NCBI RefSeq assembly: GCF_963676275.1
Contig: NZ_OY781091.1
Location: 2,706,775 to 2,770,774, forward strand
DNA from: an uncultured Cohaesibacter sp.
GTDB taxonomy: Bacteria > Pseudomonadota > Alphaproteobacteria > Rhizobiales > Cohaesibacteraceae
Direction of reading: 5' to 3'
DNA length: 64,000 nt
Part shown: positions 27,294-36,933 of the stretch, piece by piece
Layout of the letters: the number at the start of each line of letters is the position of its first letter
Position numbering within the stretch: position 1 is the stretch's first letter
The notes under the pieces: model-generated
What the model was told of the DNA's origin: nothing
Databases searched by the model: none
What the model saw: the letters and a program-made list of their open reading frames with translations, nothing else
Program-made: the position numbers and the translations under genes

Positions 27294-28010
27294 TCAGCTG
27301 GAAACTACGGTTGCATGTCCCCGGCCCTGAAGAATTTCGACAAGACCGTCCGGTTCGTGCAATGAATAAACAATTATCGGTATATTTGCCTCTTGGGCAA
27401 GCGCAATTGCAGCCGCATCCATAACCTTGAGCCCTTGTTTAAGGACTTCGGCATAGCTGATCTGGTCATAGCGGACCGCATCCGGGTCTTTGAGCGGGTC
27501 TGCGGAGTAAACGCCATCAACCTGCGTGCCCTTGAACAGGGCATCACATTGCATTTCAGCCGCGCGCAAGGCCGCACCCGAATCTGTGGTGACAAAGGGA
27601 TTGCCCGTTCCGGCGGCGAACAGCACCACCTTGCCTTCGGCCAGATAGGCCTTGGCGGCACGCTGGGTAAAGGGCTCGCAAATCTCGTCCATGGCAATCG
27701 CGGACATCGGCACCACGGGAATATCGATATCTTCAAGCGCATTGGCCATCGCCAGAACATTCATGACGGTGGCAAGCATGCCCATATGGTCGCCGCGAAC
27801 CCGGTCGCCACCCTTGGCTGCCACGGAAACACCCCTGAAGATATTGCCGCCGCCGATGACAACACCGACTTCGACACCAAGCGCCCGCACATCGGCGATT
27901 TCCCGTGCGACTCGCGCCACCATGGCCTGATCAATCCCGAAAGACTGCTCTCCCATCAGCGCTTCGCCGGATACCTTGAGCAAAACACGCTTGTATTTCA
28001 AATTTCCCAT
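27294..28010 (-). CDS. pyrH: Uridylate kinase
   Basis: This 238-residue hexameric UMP kinase of the amino-acid-kinase fold makes UDP. It starts MGNLKYKRVLLKVSGEALMG, the family opening; an upstream in-frame ATG would add 34 non-homologous residues, and GAGGTGG lies about 10 bases before the chosen ATG. GGGNIFRG at about 56–63, and GTGNPFVTTDSGAALRA further on, are the phosphate-binding and UMP-binding stretches. It sits between tsf and frr. Confidence 0.97.
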   Translation of the reverse strand: MGNLKYKRVLLKVSGEALMGEQSFGIDQAMVARVAREIADVRALGVEVGVVIGGGNIFRGVSVAAKGGDRVRGDHMGMLATVMNVLAMANALEDIDIPVVPMSAIAMDEICEPFTQRAAKAYLAEGKVVLFAAGTGNPFVTTDSGAALRAAEMQCDALFKGTQVDGVYSADPLKDPDAVRYDQISYAEVLKQGLKVMDAAAIALAQEANIPIIVYSLHEPDGLVEILQGRGHATVVSS

Positions 28011-28141
28011 TCTGTCAGCCACCTCGCGAACTGGGCTCCTTTCGCACCGGAGCAGCAAAAATCCACTCAAACGGCGCGCGGTCAAGGAACGTCCGGCAAG
28101 CAGGAAGCACATGCCGGAAGAAAAGCTGTCTCTGCATACAC

Positions 28142-28175
28142 GAAGGGCGCTGGTTCGTCATCCCCAGCGCCCTTC
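28142..28175. promoter_or_regulatory. Intercistronic hairpin between tsf and pyrH
   Basis: A perfect 12-bp stem (GAAGGGCGCTGG / CCAGCGCCCTTC) with a 10-base loop lies 52 bases after the tsf stop on the leftward transcript. No T-run follows on that strand, so a processing or attenuation role is more likely than simple termination. On the opposite strand it is followed by AAAATTTCTAGTTTTT. Confidence 0.5.
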
Positions 28176-28227
28176 AAAATTTCTAGTTTTTCACCCCCCT
28201 TGCAAGGCAAAAAAGGCCAAATGCGAA

Positions 28228-29148
28228 TTAGTTACCGGCAGCAGCCGCAACCTCGGCAGCAAAGTCTTCTTCTTTCTTCTCGATGCCTTCGCCAAGAGCG
28301 AAGCGAGCGAAGGAGACCAGCTTGATCGGAGCGCCGACTTCTTTTTCAGCATTCTTGATAGCCTGCTCAACGGTATTTTCGCCGTCGATGACAAAGGTCT
28401 GCTTGAGGAGAACAACTTCCTCGAAGAATTTGCGCATGCGACCTTCAACCATCTTCTCGATGATATTTTCAGGTTTGCCGGATTCGCGAGCCTGTTCGGA
28501 GAAAACAGCCTTTTCGCGCTCTATAGCAGCAGGATCAACTTCTTCGGTGGTTGCAGCCAGAGGATTGGTTGCAGCAACATGCATGGCAATCTGCTTGCCA
28601 AGCGCGTCAAGCTTCTCTGCATCGCCTTCGGATTCCAGAGCAACCAGAACACCAAGACGACCAAGGCCGGGAGCGGTAGCCGAATGCATGTAGGAAGCAA
28701 CAACGCCCTTGTCTACGGACAGGACCTTGCCACGACGCAGATTCATGTTCTCGCCAATGGTTGCAACAGCATTGGTGATGGTTTCTTCAACCGTGCCACC
28801 CTTGGGATATTTTGCAGCCAGAATGTCTTCCAGAGTGTCACCAGCTTCAACAACAACAGTAGCGATGTTGCGAGCCAGTTCCTGGAACTGATCATTGCGG
28901 GAAACAAAGTCGGTCTCGGCATTTAATTCTGCAAGAGCTGCCTTATTGCCGCTACCAGCAATAGCGATCAGCCCTTCAGCGGCAACACGACCGGATTTCT
29001 TTGCAGCTTTGGCAAGACCTTTGGTGCGCAACCAGTCGATTGCTGCTTCCATGTCACCGTCGGTTTCACCCAGAGCCTTTTTGCAGTCCATCATGCCCGC
29101 GCCAGAGATCTCGCGGAGCTCTTTAACCATTGATGCTGTAATCGCCAT
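28228..29148 (-). CDS. tsf: Translation elongation factor Ts
   Basis: This 306-residue nucleotide-exchange factor for EF-Tu starts [26 protein letters not shown], the canonical N-terminus with GAG-x-MDCKKAL; a longer frame starting 66 bases upstream is not homologous. GAGG lies 6 bases before the ATG. The central [10 protein letters not shown] motif of the core domain is at about 82–91. It follows rpsB and probably belongs to the same transcription unit, modulated by the hairpin at 29183–29206. Confidence 0.97.
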   Translation of the reverse strand: MAITASMVKELREISGAGMMDCKKALGETDGDMEAAIDWLRTKGLAKAAKKSGRVAAEGLIAIAGSGNKAALAELNAETDFVSRNDQFQELARNIATVVVEAGDTLEDILAAKYPKGGTVEETITNAVATIGENMNLRRGKVLSVDKGVVASYMHSATAPGLGRLGVLVALESEGDAEKLDALGKQIAMHVAATNPLAATTEEVDPAAIEREKAVFSEQARESGKPENIIEKMVEGRMRKFFEEVVLLKQTFVIDGENTVEQAIKNAEKEVGAPIKLVSFARFALGEGIEKKEEDFAAEVAAAAGN

Positions 29149-29182
29149 TGCAGCCTCACGTCCTTTATCAAACAAGCCAGAA

Positions 29183-29206
29183 GCCGCCCGAATGATCCCG
29201 GGCGGC
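29183..29206 (-). promoter_or_regulatory. Hairpin between rpsB and tsf, possible attenuator
   Basis: GCCGCCCG and CGGGCGGC make a perfect 8-bp GC-rich stem with an 8-base loop in the 177-bp rpsB–tsf gap. On the leftward strand it is followed by the moderately T-rich TTCTGGCTTGTTTG, so partial termination is plausible. A drop between rpsB and tsf transcript levels would fit. Confidence 0.5.
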
Positions 29207-29325
29207 CATTTCAATCAATTCAGGGCGATTGCCCTCAAATCTCGATTCGGGTCCTTCATATCCCGGAGAAGCTGACAGCTTTTCAAGACAGGAATATGTA
29301 AGGCCCCTCGCCTACAAGCGTATGC

Positions 29326-30135
29326 TTATTCGGCTTTTTCTTCTTCAGCAGCTTCAGCGGCTACTTCTTCTTCGCCGTCTTCATCATCAAGATCAGCTTC
29401 AAGAAGGCCCTCTTCGGATGCACCAAGATCAATGCCAACGTCGCCAGCAGAACGGGAGATACCGTCAATGGCAGCAGCAACGATCAGGTCGCAGTAAAGA
29501 GAGATGGCGCGAGAAGCGTCGTCGTTGCCCGGAACCGGGAAGTCGATGCCATCAGGATCGCAGTTGGTATCAACCACGGCTGCCACAGGAATACCCAGAC
29601 GGCGGGCTTCATGAATGGCAATGTCTTCCTTGTTGGTATCGATCACGAAGATCAGGTCAGGCACGCCGCCCATATCCTTGATACCACCAAGAGCGCGTTC
29701 CAGTTTATCGCGTTCACGGGTCAGGGTCAGGCGTTCTTTCTTGGTGAAGCCCTGTGCTTCGCCATCCAGCAGTTCGTCGAGCTTGCGCAGACGCTGGATG
29801 GACTGGGTGATGGTTTTCCAGTTGGTCAGCATGCCGCCGAGCCAGCGGGAGTTGACATAATACTGAGCAGCAGCCTTGGCAGCTTCGGCAACAGGGCCGG
29901 AAGCCTGACGCTTGGTGCCAACGATCAGAACGCGACCACCGCGAGCAACGGTATCAGAAACAGCCTTCAGGGCATCGTTCAGAAGAGGAACGGTCTGGGA
30001 CAGATCGATGATATGGATATTGTTGCGAGCGCCGAAAATGTATTTGCCCATTTTCGGGTTCCAGCGGTGGGTCTGGTGACCAAAATGCACGCCTGCTTCA
30101 AGCAGAGAGCGCATGGATACTTCAGGAAGTGCCAT
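29326..30135 (-). CDS. rpsB: 30S ribosomal protein S2
   Basis: This 269-residue protein starts [29 protein letters not shown], the highly conserved S2 N-terminus. Conserved core segments include [18 protein letters not shown] and DLIFVIDTN. The last ~40 residues form an acidic Glu/Asp/Ala-rich tail ([11 protein letters not shown]) common in alphaproteobacterial S2. AAAGGA lies 8 bases before the ATG. Confidence 0.98.
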   Translation of the reverse strand: MALPEVSMRSLLEAGVHFGHQTHRWNPKMGKYIFGARNNIHIIDLSQTVPLLNDALKAVSDTVARGGRVLIVGTKRQASGPVAEAAKAAAQYYVNSRWLGGMLTNWKTITQSIQRLRKLDELLDGEAQGFTKKERLTLTRERDKLERALGGIKDMGGVPDLIFVIDTNKEDIAIHEARRLGIPVAAVVDTNCDPDGIDFPVPGNDDASRAISLYCDLIVAAAIDGISRSAGDVGIDLGASEEGLLEADLDDEDGEEEVAAEAAEEEKAE

Positions 30136-30442
30136 GTATATTTTCCTTTACCGGTTTAACCTCTGCGGGATGTGGCCTAAAAGGGCACCGGATGGATGTC
30201 AGCACATTTCTCCATGCTGCCACCCTGCTCCCGCATGTGGATTCGAGGCCGCTTATAGGCGCTAAAGTTTCAGATTGCAAGCCGCCAGACCGCCTTTTCT
30301 GGGGAATGGAGGCTCACAAATGCAAGGCCTCAGCCAGTTTTTACCTCGATCGGCCTCTTTTCCCCCTCCTTGCCGTCAAGACTGAAAGAACATAGACGCA
30401 TTCCGGGCAAGGCATTACAAACAATAAAAGCTGCCCCGGAGT
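30136..30442. promoter_or_regulatory. rpsB upstream region
   Basis: The 307 bp between rpsB and the araC-type gene holds no supported gene. It should contain the rpsB promoter and leader reading leftward, and the 3' end of the regulator transcript. I could not pick out an unambiguous −35/−10 pair or a known leader RNA. Confidence 0.4.
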
Positions 30443-31306
30443 TCAGGCAATAGCCTTGCGATAGGCCGCCGGAGTTACGCCCGTTCCGGCCTTGAAGCTG
30501 CGGGTAAAATGGCTCTGACTGGAAAAGCCGCAAGCATCGGCAATCTGCGCCAGAGGCTCTCCGGCCCGAACCATTTGCTTGGCTCTTTCGACGCGTCGAT
30601 GGGCGATATAAAGACTGGGCGAGACACCGCAGGTCTGCTTGAAACTTCTTTGCAGATGAAATTCACTCAGCCCGGCAATCTCCGCAAGCTCGCGCAGGCG
30701 CACCATCTGATCGAGATTTTCCTCGATAAACTCTGCCAATCTGCGCTTGATGGGCATTGAAAGCCCGCCCCTTATCGGCTTGACCTGCTCGCCATGAAAG
30801 CGTTTCTGCGACAGAACTTCGGCGATCAGCTCGACCATAGCCTCCTCGGCTCCCATCGCGTTACCCGCGCAGGTCTCTCCAAAAAGGCGCGAGAAGGGAA
30901 TGATCAGCCCTTCCGCTTCGGCATAAGTAACATCGGCCAGTTCAATCTGGCGCCCGTCCCGATCCATCATCTCGCTGTAGCAGCGGCGCAATTCCTCATC
31001 GGGCAAATAGAGATGCATCATGGTCAGATGTCCACCGACATCCCACTCCGAACTCTGCCCCTGCGGAAAAATGCAGACAGCACCGGGCCAGCCACGCACA
31101 GGCTTCTGATCAATCCGCCAAACATCCTCACCACCACGCACATACATGCTGAAGGCATGGCCCTGCAATTCATCATAATTGACGTGATCCTGCTGGTTGC
31201 TCCAGATCGCACAAGACCGCCCGAATCCGAGATCAAGACTGCCATGTCGCCTCGCCATGGAGCTATCTTGCAAAAAGCCGAATACGGAATGGTCTTTGAT
31301 GCGCAT
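30443..31306 (-). CDS. AraC family transcriptional regulator
   Basis: This 287-residue protein has an N-terminal cupin-like sensor half (about 1–165) and a C-terminal AraC/XylS DNA-binding domain (about 185–287) with two helix-turn-helix motifs. The first includes LRELAEIAGLSEFHLQRSFKQ, and the second IADACGFSSQSHFTRSFKAGTGVTPAAYR, the standard family signature. No effector is evident. It is divergent from an EamA-type transporter gene with a 167-bp shared gap, so it probably controls that gene. A weak ribosome-binding site makes the exact start uncertain. Confidence 0.92.
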   Translation of the reverse strand: MRIKDHSVFGFLQDSSMARRHGSLDLGFGRSCAIWSNQQDHVNYDELQGHAFSMYVRGGEDVWRIDQKPVRGWPGAVCIFPQGQSSEWDVGGHLTMMHLYLPDEELRRCYSEMMDRDGRQIELADVTYAEAEGLIIPFSRLFGETCAGNAMGAEEAMVELIAEVLSQKRFHGEQVKPIRGGLSMPIKRRLAEFIEENLDQMVRLRELAEIAGLSEFHLQRSFKQTCGVSPSLYIAHRRVERAKQMVRAGEPLAQIADACGFSSQSHFTRSFKAGTGVTPAAYRKAIA

Positions 31307-31473
31307 GACGTGAAAAGCCGGAGAAAATGGGGTGGAGACAGACCGATTATTAGCATTTCACACCAACATCGACAATCTTCATATGGTGCGGATCGTCAAT
31401 TCGCAGCAAGATTATGCAAAAGCGAAACGGGCAAAAGCGCTAGACCGAAAGTCCAACAAGCGAGACTTTAGTC

Positions 31474-32415
31474 ATGATACCCTTTCTTTTCATTTCAACC
31501 GTTCTGATATGGGGAACCACATGGTTCGCCATCGCCCTGCAATCAGGCCCCGTTCCCGCACTGATATCCATTTTCTATCGCTTTGGTGTAGCCGGGATTG
31601 TTTTCATTGCCCTTCTGGCCGTGACCGGACGCCTGAAACTGCCCGCAAAAGAGCATCAAATCTGGCTGATCCTGCAAGCGCTTTGCCTGTTCAGCCTGAA
31701 TTTCATCTGCTTTTACTATGCGGTTCGCTATATCCCGTCCGGCCTTGAATCCGTCATCTTCTCTCTGGCAACCATCTTTAATGCCATCAATGCCCGCATT
31801 TTCTATGGCGACCGGATCACCATCCGGGTGATTGCCGCAGGCATGCTGGGGGTCAGCGGCCTTGCTCTGCTGTTCGGACGCGACATATTCGCAAGCGGAG
31901 CGACAGAGATCCTGTATGGCGTCGGCCTCTGCCTGCTTGGCACCATGCTCTTTTCGCTGGGCAATATGGTGTCCCGCCATAACAGCCAGATCGGTATTTC
32001 ACCCGTCACGGCAAATGCCTGGGGCATGTGCTATGGCACCCTGATCCTGCTGGCACTGATCGTGGCAACAGGCACGCCAATCATCGCGCCACCGGACATG
32101 ACCTATCTGGCCGCCCTGCTCTATCTGGCAATCTTCGGTTCGATTGTGGCCTTCACGACCTATCTCATTCTGGTCGCCCGCATCGGATCAGCCAAAGCAG
32201 CCTATATGACGGTATTGTTTCCCATCATCGCGCTCGCGGTCTCAACCATGTTTGAAGGCTATGTCTGGCACTGGACATCCATTCTCGGCCTGCTGCTGGC
32301 CCTTGCCGGAAATATCGTGATGTTTGCCCGCAAGAAGAACAATGCAGCCCCATCAGACACGCAAGGCACGCCCCGTCAAGGCGAGTTGGCCAACACCGAA
32401 GGCGCAGCAAGCTAA
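31474..32415 (+). CDS. EamA/RhaT (DMT superfamily) membrane transporter
   Basis: This 313-residue protein has ten predicted transmembrane helices arranged as two EamA repeats (about 1–140 and 150–285). The first helix IPFLFISTVLIWGTTWFAI carries the family's WGT-x-W motif. The C-terminal tail is short, charged and polar. Family members export amino acids, metabolites or drugs; the substrate is unknown here. It is divergent from the adjacent AraC-type regulator, and a strong terminator lies 120 bases after its stop. Confidence 0.92.
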   Translation: MIPFLFISTVLIWGTTWFAIALQSGPVPALISIFYRFGVAGIVFIALLAVTGRLKLPAKEHQIWLILQALCLFSLNFICFYYAVRYIPSGLESVIFSLATIFNAINARIFYGDRITIRVIAAGMLGVSGLALLFGRDIFASGATEILYGVGLCLLGTMLFSLGNMVSRHNSQIGISPVTANAWGMCYGTLILLALIVATGTPIIAPPDMTYLAALLYLAIFGSIVAFTTYLILVARIGSAKAAYMTVLFPIIALAVSTMFEGYVWHWTSILGLLLALAGNIVMFARKKNNAAPSDTQGTPRQGELANTEGAAS

Positions 32416-32729
32416 AGCATAACGCCTCTTTACGGGAAAGCCCAACGGCACAGGACCAAACCTTGCGGCCTTACCCCATTGGTCCTTCAGCCAAAGCTCA
32501 TTTGCTCCAGCAAGCAGCCAATGGAGCCGGATGTCGCGCACCGAGCATCAAGCCCGGTGCGCGGCTTTTTATTCCAAATGAGCTCAACGTCCAATTCCGG
32601 CAATCACCCCCGTCAGCCACTTTGGCTTCAGGCCCAACTCAGGCAATCCAGCGCGATAGCATACCAGCAAGCGGGCCATTCCAGCGCACCAATTCAGCGC
32701 CCGTTTCAGGCCCAACCTCAACAGCAAAC
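32416..32729. other. Convergent gap between the EamA gene and dnaE
   Basis: Apart from the terminator at 32535–32570 no gene is supported in these 314 bp. The dnaE-proximal half (32580–32729) is enriched in CAGGCCCAACTCAGGCA-like partial repeats, with AGGCCCAAC occurring twice. This may be decayed sequence. Confidence 0.4.
32535..32570 (+). terminator. Intrinsic terminator after the EamA gene
   Basis: CGCGCACCG (32535–32543) and CGGTGCGCG (32555–32563) form a perfect 9-bp stem with an 11-base loop, followed by GCTTTTTATT. Confidence 0.88.
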
Positions 32730-35700
32730 TCAGGCCACCCCGACCTCGACATCGACAATGCCCGGAATGGCTTTTAGCGCCCGCCCGACTTCGGGAGAGA
32801 CATAATATTTGCCCTTCAGACGCATTTCGACTTCGCACTCGCCCTCATCCAGCATGACGATCACGGAAACCTCGCCATCGCCGCGATCATCGAGTTGCTT
32901 CTGTAGGGAGGACAGAGGCTTGGGATCATTGACAAAGACGCGCATGGCCTGCCGCATGCCATCGCTGACAAGCGGGCGGACATTGTTGATCCGCACGGAA
33001 ACCCCTTCCGGCCTCTCGTCGGCCCCGACCTCGAGAATGACCGTATTGCCCGGCTCAAGCATATCGCGAAAACGGGCCAGAGCTTCTGAAAAGAGCACAG
33101 CCTCATATTGTCCGGTCGGATCGGATACCGTAATGATTCCCATCCGGTTGCCCGTCTTGGTCTTGCGCTCCTGACGCGCCGTGATCGTACCGGCCAGACG
33201 CCCCGCGCTCGCCCCCTGCTTGACCGCAAGTTCGAAGGGCTGCCAAAGCTGGATGCGCATCTTTTCCAGCTGCGGGATATATTCATCCAGCGGATGGGCA
33301 GAAAGATAGAAACCGATGGCGCTATATTCGCGCTGCAATTTCTCCTGACTTGTCCATGGCCGCGTATCGGGCAAAGGCAGGGGCGCGGCTTCCTCTTCGC
33401 CAAACAGGCCACCCTGCCCGGAAGAAGCATCGCGCGAATGGCTCGTAGCCTCGCCCATGATAACGTCGATGGAAGCGACAACCTGCGCCCGATTGGGATT
33501 GAGCACATCGAAGGTGCCTGCAGCGGCGAGATTTTCGATGGTGCGCTTGTTGAGCACTCTGGGGCTGATGCGCTTGGCAAAATCGGCCAGATCCTTGAAA
33601 GGCTTGTCGCCGCGGACCTCCATGATATGCTCGGCAGCAGGCTGCCCCACGCCCTTGATGGCCGCCATGGAATAGATGATGCCGCCATCCTTGACCACGA
33701 ATTCCACACCGGACTCATTGATCGAAGGCGGACGGACATCGATGCCGAGCCGGATCGCATCGCGACGGAATTCGGACAGCTTGTCCGTGTTGTTCATATC
33801 CAGCGTCATGATGGCGGCGAGAAACTCGACCGGATAATTCGCCTTCATGAAGGCCGTCTGATAGGCCACCAGCGCATAGGCGGCAGCGTGCGACTTGTTG
33901 AAGCCATAGTCGGCGAACTTTGCCACGAGGTCATAGATTTCTGACGCCTGTTCACGTGGAACACCGCGCTCCTCGGCCCCGTCGCAGAAAAACACCCGCT
34001 GCTTTTCCATCTCTTCGCGGATCTTCTTACCCATGGCGCGGCGCAGCATGTCAGCTTGTCCAAGGGTATAGCCGGAAAGGATCTGCGCAATCTGCATCAC
34101 CTGTTCCTGATAGATGATGATACCGTAGGTTTCCTTCAGAACCGGCTCAAGCAGATCATGCATATAGTCCGGCTTTTCCTCGCCGCGCTTGCGGGCACAA
34201 TAGACCGGAATATTGGCCATTGGCCCCGGCCGGTAGAGCGCCACGATAGCGATGATATCCTCGAACTGGTCGGGCTTCATGTCGAGCAGCGCCTTGCGCA
34301 TGCCCATACTTTCAAGCTGGAACACGCCGACCGTCTCGCCCCGACAGAGAATCTCGTAGGATTTGGCGTCATCGATGGGAATTTCGGACAGATTGAGCTT
34401 GATGCCGCGTTGCTCGACAAACCGCACCGCCGTTTGCAACACCGTAAGCGTTTTCAGACCAAGAAAGTCAAACTTGACCAGACCGGTTTTCTCGACCCAT
34501 TTCATGTTGAACTGGGTAACGGGCATATCCGAGCGCGGATCGCGATACATCGGCACCAGCTTGTCTAGGGAGCGGTCACCAATCACCACACCGGCGGCGT
34601 GGGTTGAGGTATGGCGGTAAAGACCCTCAAGCTTGAGCGAAATGGAAATCAGCCGATCGACGATTTCCTCTTCCTTGCGCGCATCCACCAGACGCGGCTC
34701 CTGCTCGAGCGCTTCAGGCAGAGAAACCGAAACGGCCCCCTTCATCGGCACCAGCTTGCAAAGCTTGTCTACCTGCCCGAAGGGCATTTGCAGCGTGCGC
34801 CCCACGTCGCGCAGCACCATGCGAGCCTGCAGCGTACCATAGGTGATGATCTGCCCGACATTGCTCCAGCCATATTTGCGCTGCACATAATGCACCACCT
34901 CTTCGCGCCTGTCCTGACAGAAGTCGATATCAAAGTCAGGCATCGACACGCGCTCGGGGTTGAGGAAACGTTCGAACAGCAAGGCAAAGCGCAAGGGATC
35001 AAGGTCGGTAATGGTCAGAGACCATGCAACGAGCGAGCCCGCACCAGACCCACGCCCCGGCCCCACAGGAATGCCATGTTCCTTGGCCCATTTGATAAAG
35101 TCGGCAACGATAAGAAAGTAACCGGGAAACTTCATCGACACGATGATGCCCAGCTCGAATTCAAGCCTTTCCCAATAGGCTTCCTCGGTCAGCCCCGGTG
35201 CCATTCCATGCACCTCTAGCCGCCGCCGCAAACCTTCTTCGGCCTGCTTGCGCAGCTCGGCGGCCTCATGCTCCTCGGCTTCTTCGGGATCAGCATCAGC
35301 ACCGGCAAATCTCGGCAGTAACGGCTTGACGGTGCGCACACGCGTTGCGCAGCGCTGGGCAATTTCAATGGTATTTTCAAGCGCTTCAGGCAGATCGGCA
35401 AACAGCTCTGCCATCTCGTCCTGACTCTTGAAATAATGCTCCCGTGTGAGTTGCCGTCGATCACTCTGGATCAGAACCTTGCCTTCGGCAATGGCGAGCA
35501 GCGCATCATGAGCCTCGAAATCCTCCCGCTCGCCAAAATAGACGTCATTGGTGGCCACCAGAGGCATTTCCAACTCATAGGCAAGATCGATGATCTGCGG
35601 CTCGACAATCGCCTCATGAGCCATACCGTGCCGCATGATCTCGACATAGACCCTGTCACCAAACACCCGCTTGAGGCTCTCAAGCCGTTCACGCGCCTTG

Positions 35701-36176
35701 TCGGTGTGATTGCTGGCCAGCATCCTGTCGACCGGACCGTTGCCGCCACCGGTAAGACAGATGATCCCGCCTCCAAGTTCCTCAAGGTCGGCAACGCTGA
35801 CATGAGGCTCCTGATCATCTTCCGGTGCCAGATAGGACCGGGAGACCAGAAGCATCAGATTGGCCCATCCTTCATCGCTCGCAGCAAGAAGCACGATGGA
35901 GGGCAGATCGGTATGACCGCTCCCCTGAAAATCGCCATCCTTGAAATTTAGCTCGACCTGACAGCCCATGATCGGCTGCAAACCCTCGGAGACGGATTTC
36001 TCGGAGAATTCCAGACCACCAAACATGTTGCGCGTATCCGTGATCGCAACAGCGGGCATATTCATCGCCTTGGTCTTCTTGATCACCTTGGCAACAGGCA
36101 ACGCTCCTTCCAGAAGCGAATAGGCGGAATGCACATGCAGATGAATAAATTTCAGCTCGTCCGACAGTCCATTCAT
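32730..36176 (-). CDS. dnaE: DNA polymerase III subunit alpha
   Basis: This 1148-residue replicative polymerase catalytic subunit has an N-terminal PHP domain with HLHVHSAYSLLEGA at about 12–25. The C-family polymerase core contains GPGRGSGAGSLVAW and PDFDIDFCQDRR, with the catalytic aspartates in the latter, and the later RPGPMANIPVY segment. HhH and OB-fold (TGTITARQERKTKTGNRMG region) domains follow in the C-terminal third. The ATG at 36176 is preferred because GGAAGG lies about 9 bases upstream; an in-frame GTG at 36182 is too close to it. It is DnaE1-like in length. Confidence 0.97.
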   Translation of the reverse strand: MNGLSDELKFIHLHVHSAYSLLEGALPVAKVIKKTKAMNMPAVAITDTRNMFGGLEFSEKSVSEGLQPIMGCQVELNFKDGDFQGSGHTDLPSIVLLAASDEGWANLMLLVSRSYLAPEDDQEPHVSVADLEELGGGIICLTGGGNGPVDRMLASNHTDKARERLESLKRVFGDRVYVEIMRHGMAHEAIVEPQIIDLAYELEMPLVATNDVYFGEREDFEAHDALLAIAEGKVLIQSDRRQLTREHYFKSQDEMAELFADLPEALENTIEIAQRCATRVRTVKPLLPRFAGADADPEEAEEHEAAELRKQAEEGLRRRLEVHGMAPGLTEEAYWERLEFELGIIVSMKFPGYFLIVADFIKWAKEHGIPVGPGRGSGAGSLVAWSLTITDLDPLRFALLFERFLNPERVSMPDFDIDFCQDRREEVVHYVQRKYGWSNVGQIITYGTLQARMVLRDVGRTLQMPFGQVDKLCKLVPMKGAVSVSLPEALEQEPRLVDARKEEEIVDRLISISLKLEGLYRHTSTHAAGVVIGDRSLDKLVPMYRDPRSDMPVTQFNMKWVEKTGLVKFDFLGLKTLTVLQTAVRFVEQRGIKLNLSEIPIDDAKSYEILCRGETVGVFQLESMGMRKALLDMKPDQFEDIIAIVALYRPGPMANIPVYCARKRGEEKPDYMHDLLEPVLKETYGIIIYQEQVMQIAQILSGYTLGQADMLRRAMGKKIREEMEKQRVFFCDGAEERGVPREQASEIYDLVAKFADYGFNKSHAAAYALVAYQTAFMKANYPVEFLAAIMTLDMNNTDKLSEFRRDAIRLGIDVRPPSINESGVEFVVKDGGIIYSMAAIKGVGQPAAEHIMEVRGDKPFKDLADFAKRISPRVLNKRTIENLAAAGTFDVLNPNRAQVVASIDVIMGEATSHSRDASSGQGGLFGEEEAAPLPLPDTRPWTSQEKLQREYSAIGFYLSAHPLDEYIPQLEKMRIQLWQPFELAVKQGASAGRLAGTITARQERKTKTGNRMGIITVSDPTGQYEAVLFSEALARFRDMLEPGNTVILEVGADERPEGVSVRINNVRPLVSDGMRQAMRVFVNDPKPLSSLQKQLDDRGDGEVSVIVMLDEGECEVEMRLKGKYYVSPEVGRALKAIPGIVDVEVGVA

Positions 36177-36933
36177 GGCCACACCTTCCCGTTAGATCTC
36201 GCGAGCCCTCATATGGACCACCAGAATCACATCTTGCAAGACCTAGAAGGATAAAAAAGGAAGACCAACATGGCAAAGTCCAAAGTCATTCTTTTCCTGT
36301 TGCGCAACATGTCCATCCTCTTCTCATCTCAGAGGCACCCCGAGCGGAACCAGCGCGCGATAAATCCCCACACTTATCCCCCGGTCACGCACAGAAAGCC
36401 ATCCTGCACATCAAACAAGAACTTGCATCCATACCCCGACCATGGACATGAAAGTGATGAGTGAGCCAAGCGCAAGAACGTCACGGATAATCATAACTAG
36501 ACCTCAATACTGTTCGCGTTATGAACTTATTATGTATTTGTTTTGTTCTATATGCAAGTGAAAATTCTTAAGCTGCAAAATTCAAATTTAATACAATTTT
36601 ACAGTTAGTTAGAGTGATGTCTTTGTATCTTGTTCACAAAGGCGGGAAAAAGGATGCTGTCTGAAGACATTCATCCACACGCCCGGGTGCTCACCTTGAT
36701 AAGATGTGAGCAACAGTGACCTTATCCGCAGGTTACCAACAGGCTATCCACTTTCCTTTCAGGATTGCTTAGATGGGCGCAGAGAATATCCACCTCTATC
36801 CAAAGCAAATCCACAGCCCTTGCACCGCAAAACGGGAAAACAGGACAGGCAGATGCGCACGCCTATTCAATGAGCTGCACTCATATGAGTACAGCCATTA
36901 CAGAAGGTGAAAATGGAAAGGAGGATGCGAAGG
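36177..36933. promoter_or_regulatory. Long dnaE upstream region with DnaA-box-like sites
   Basis: This 757-bp gap between lolD and dnaE holds no convincing gene. It contains an AT-rich stretch (about 36515–36625). It also has a same-strand cluster of near matches to the DnaA box TTATCCACA: 36671–36679 (TCATCCACA) and 36722–36730 (TTATCCGCA) with one mismatch each, and 36744–36752, 36786–36794 and 36807–36815 with two each. The dnaE promoter must lie here. DnaA control of dnaE is an inference from the cluster only. Confidence 0.4.

Noticed and set aside
36515-36815. Chromosomal replication origin
   Set aside because: The AT-rich stretch and DnaA-like words are suggestive, but none is an exact box and no origin-linked genes (dnaA, parAB, gidAB, hemE) are nearby. 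Kept only as a possible DnaA-controlled promoter.
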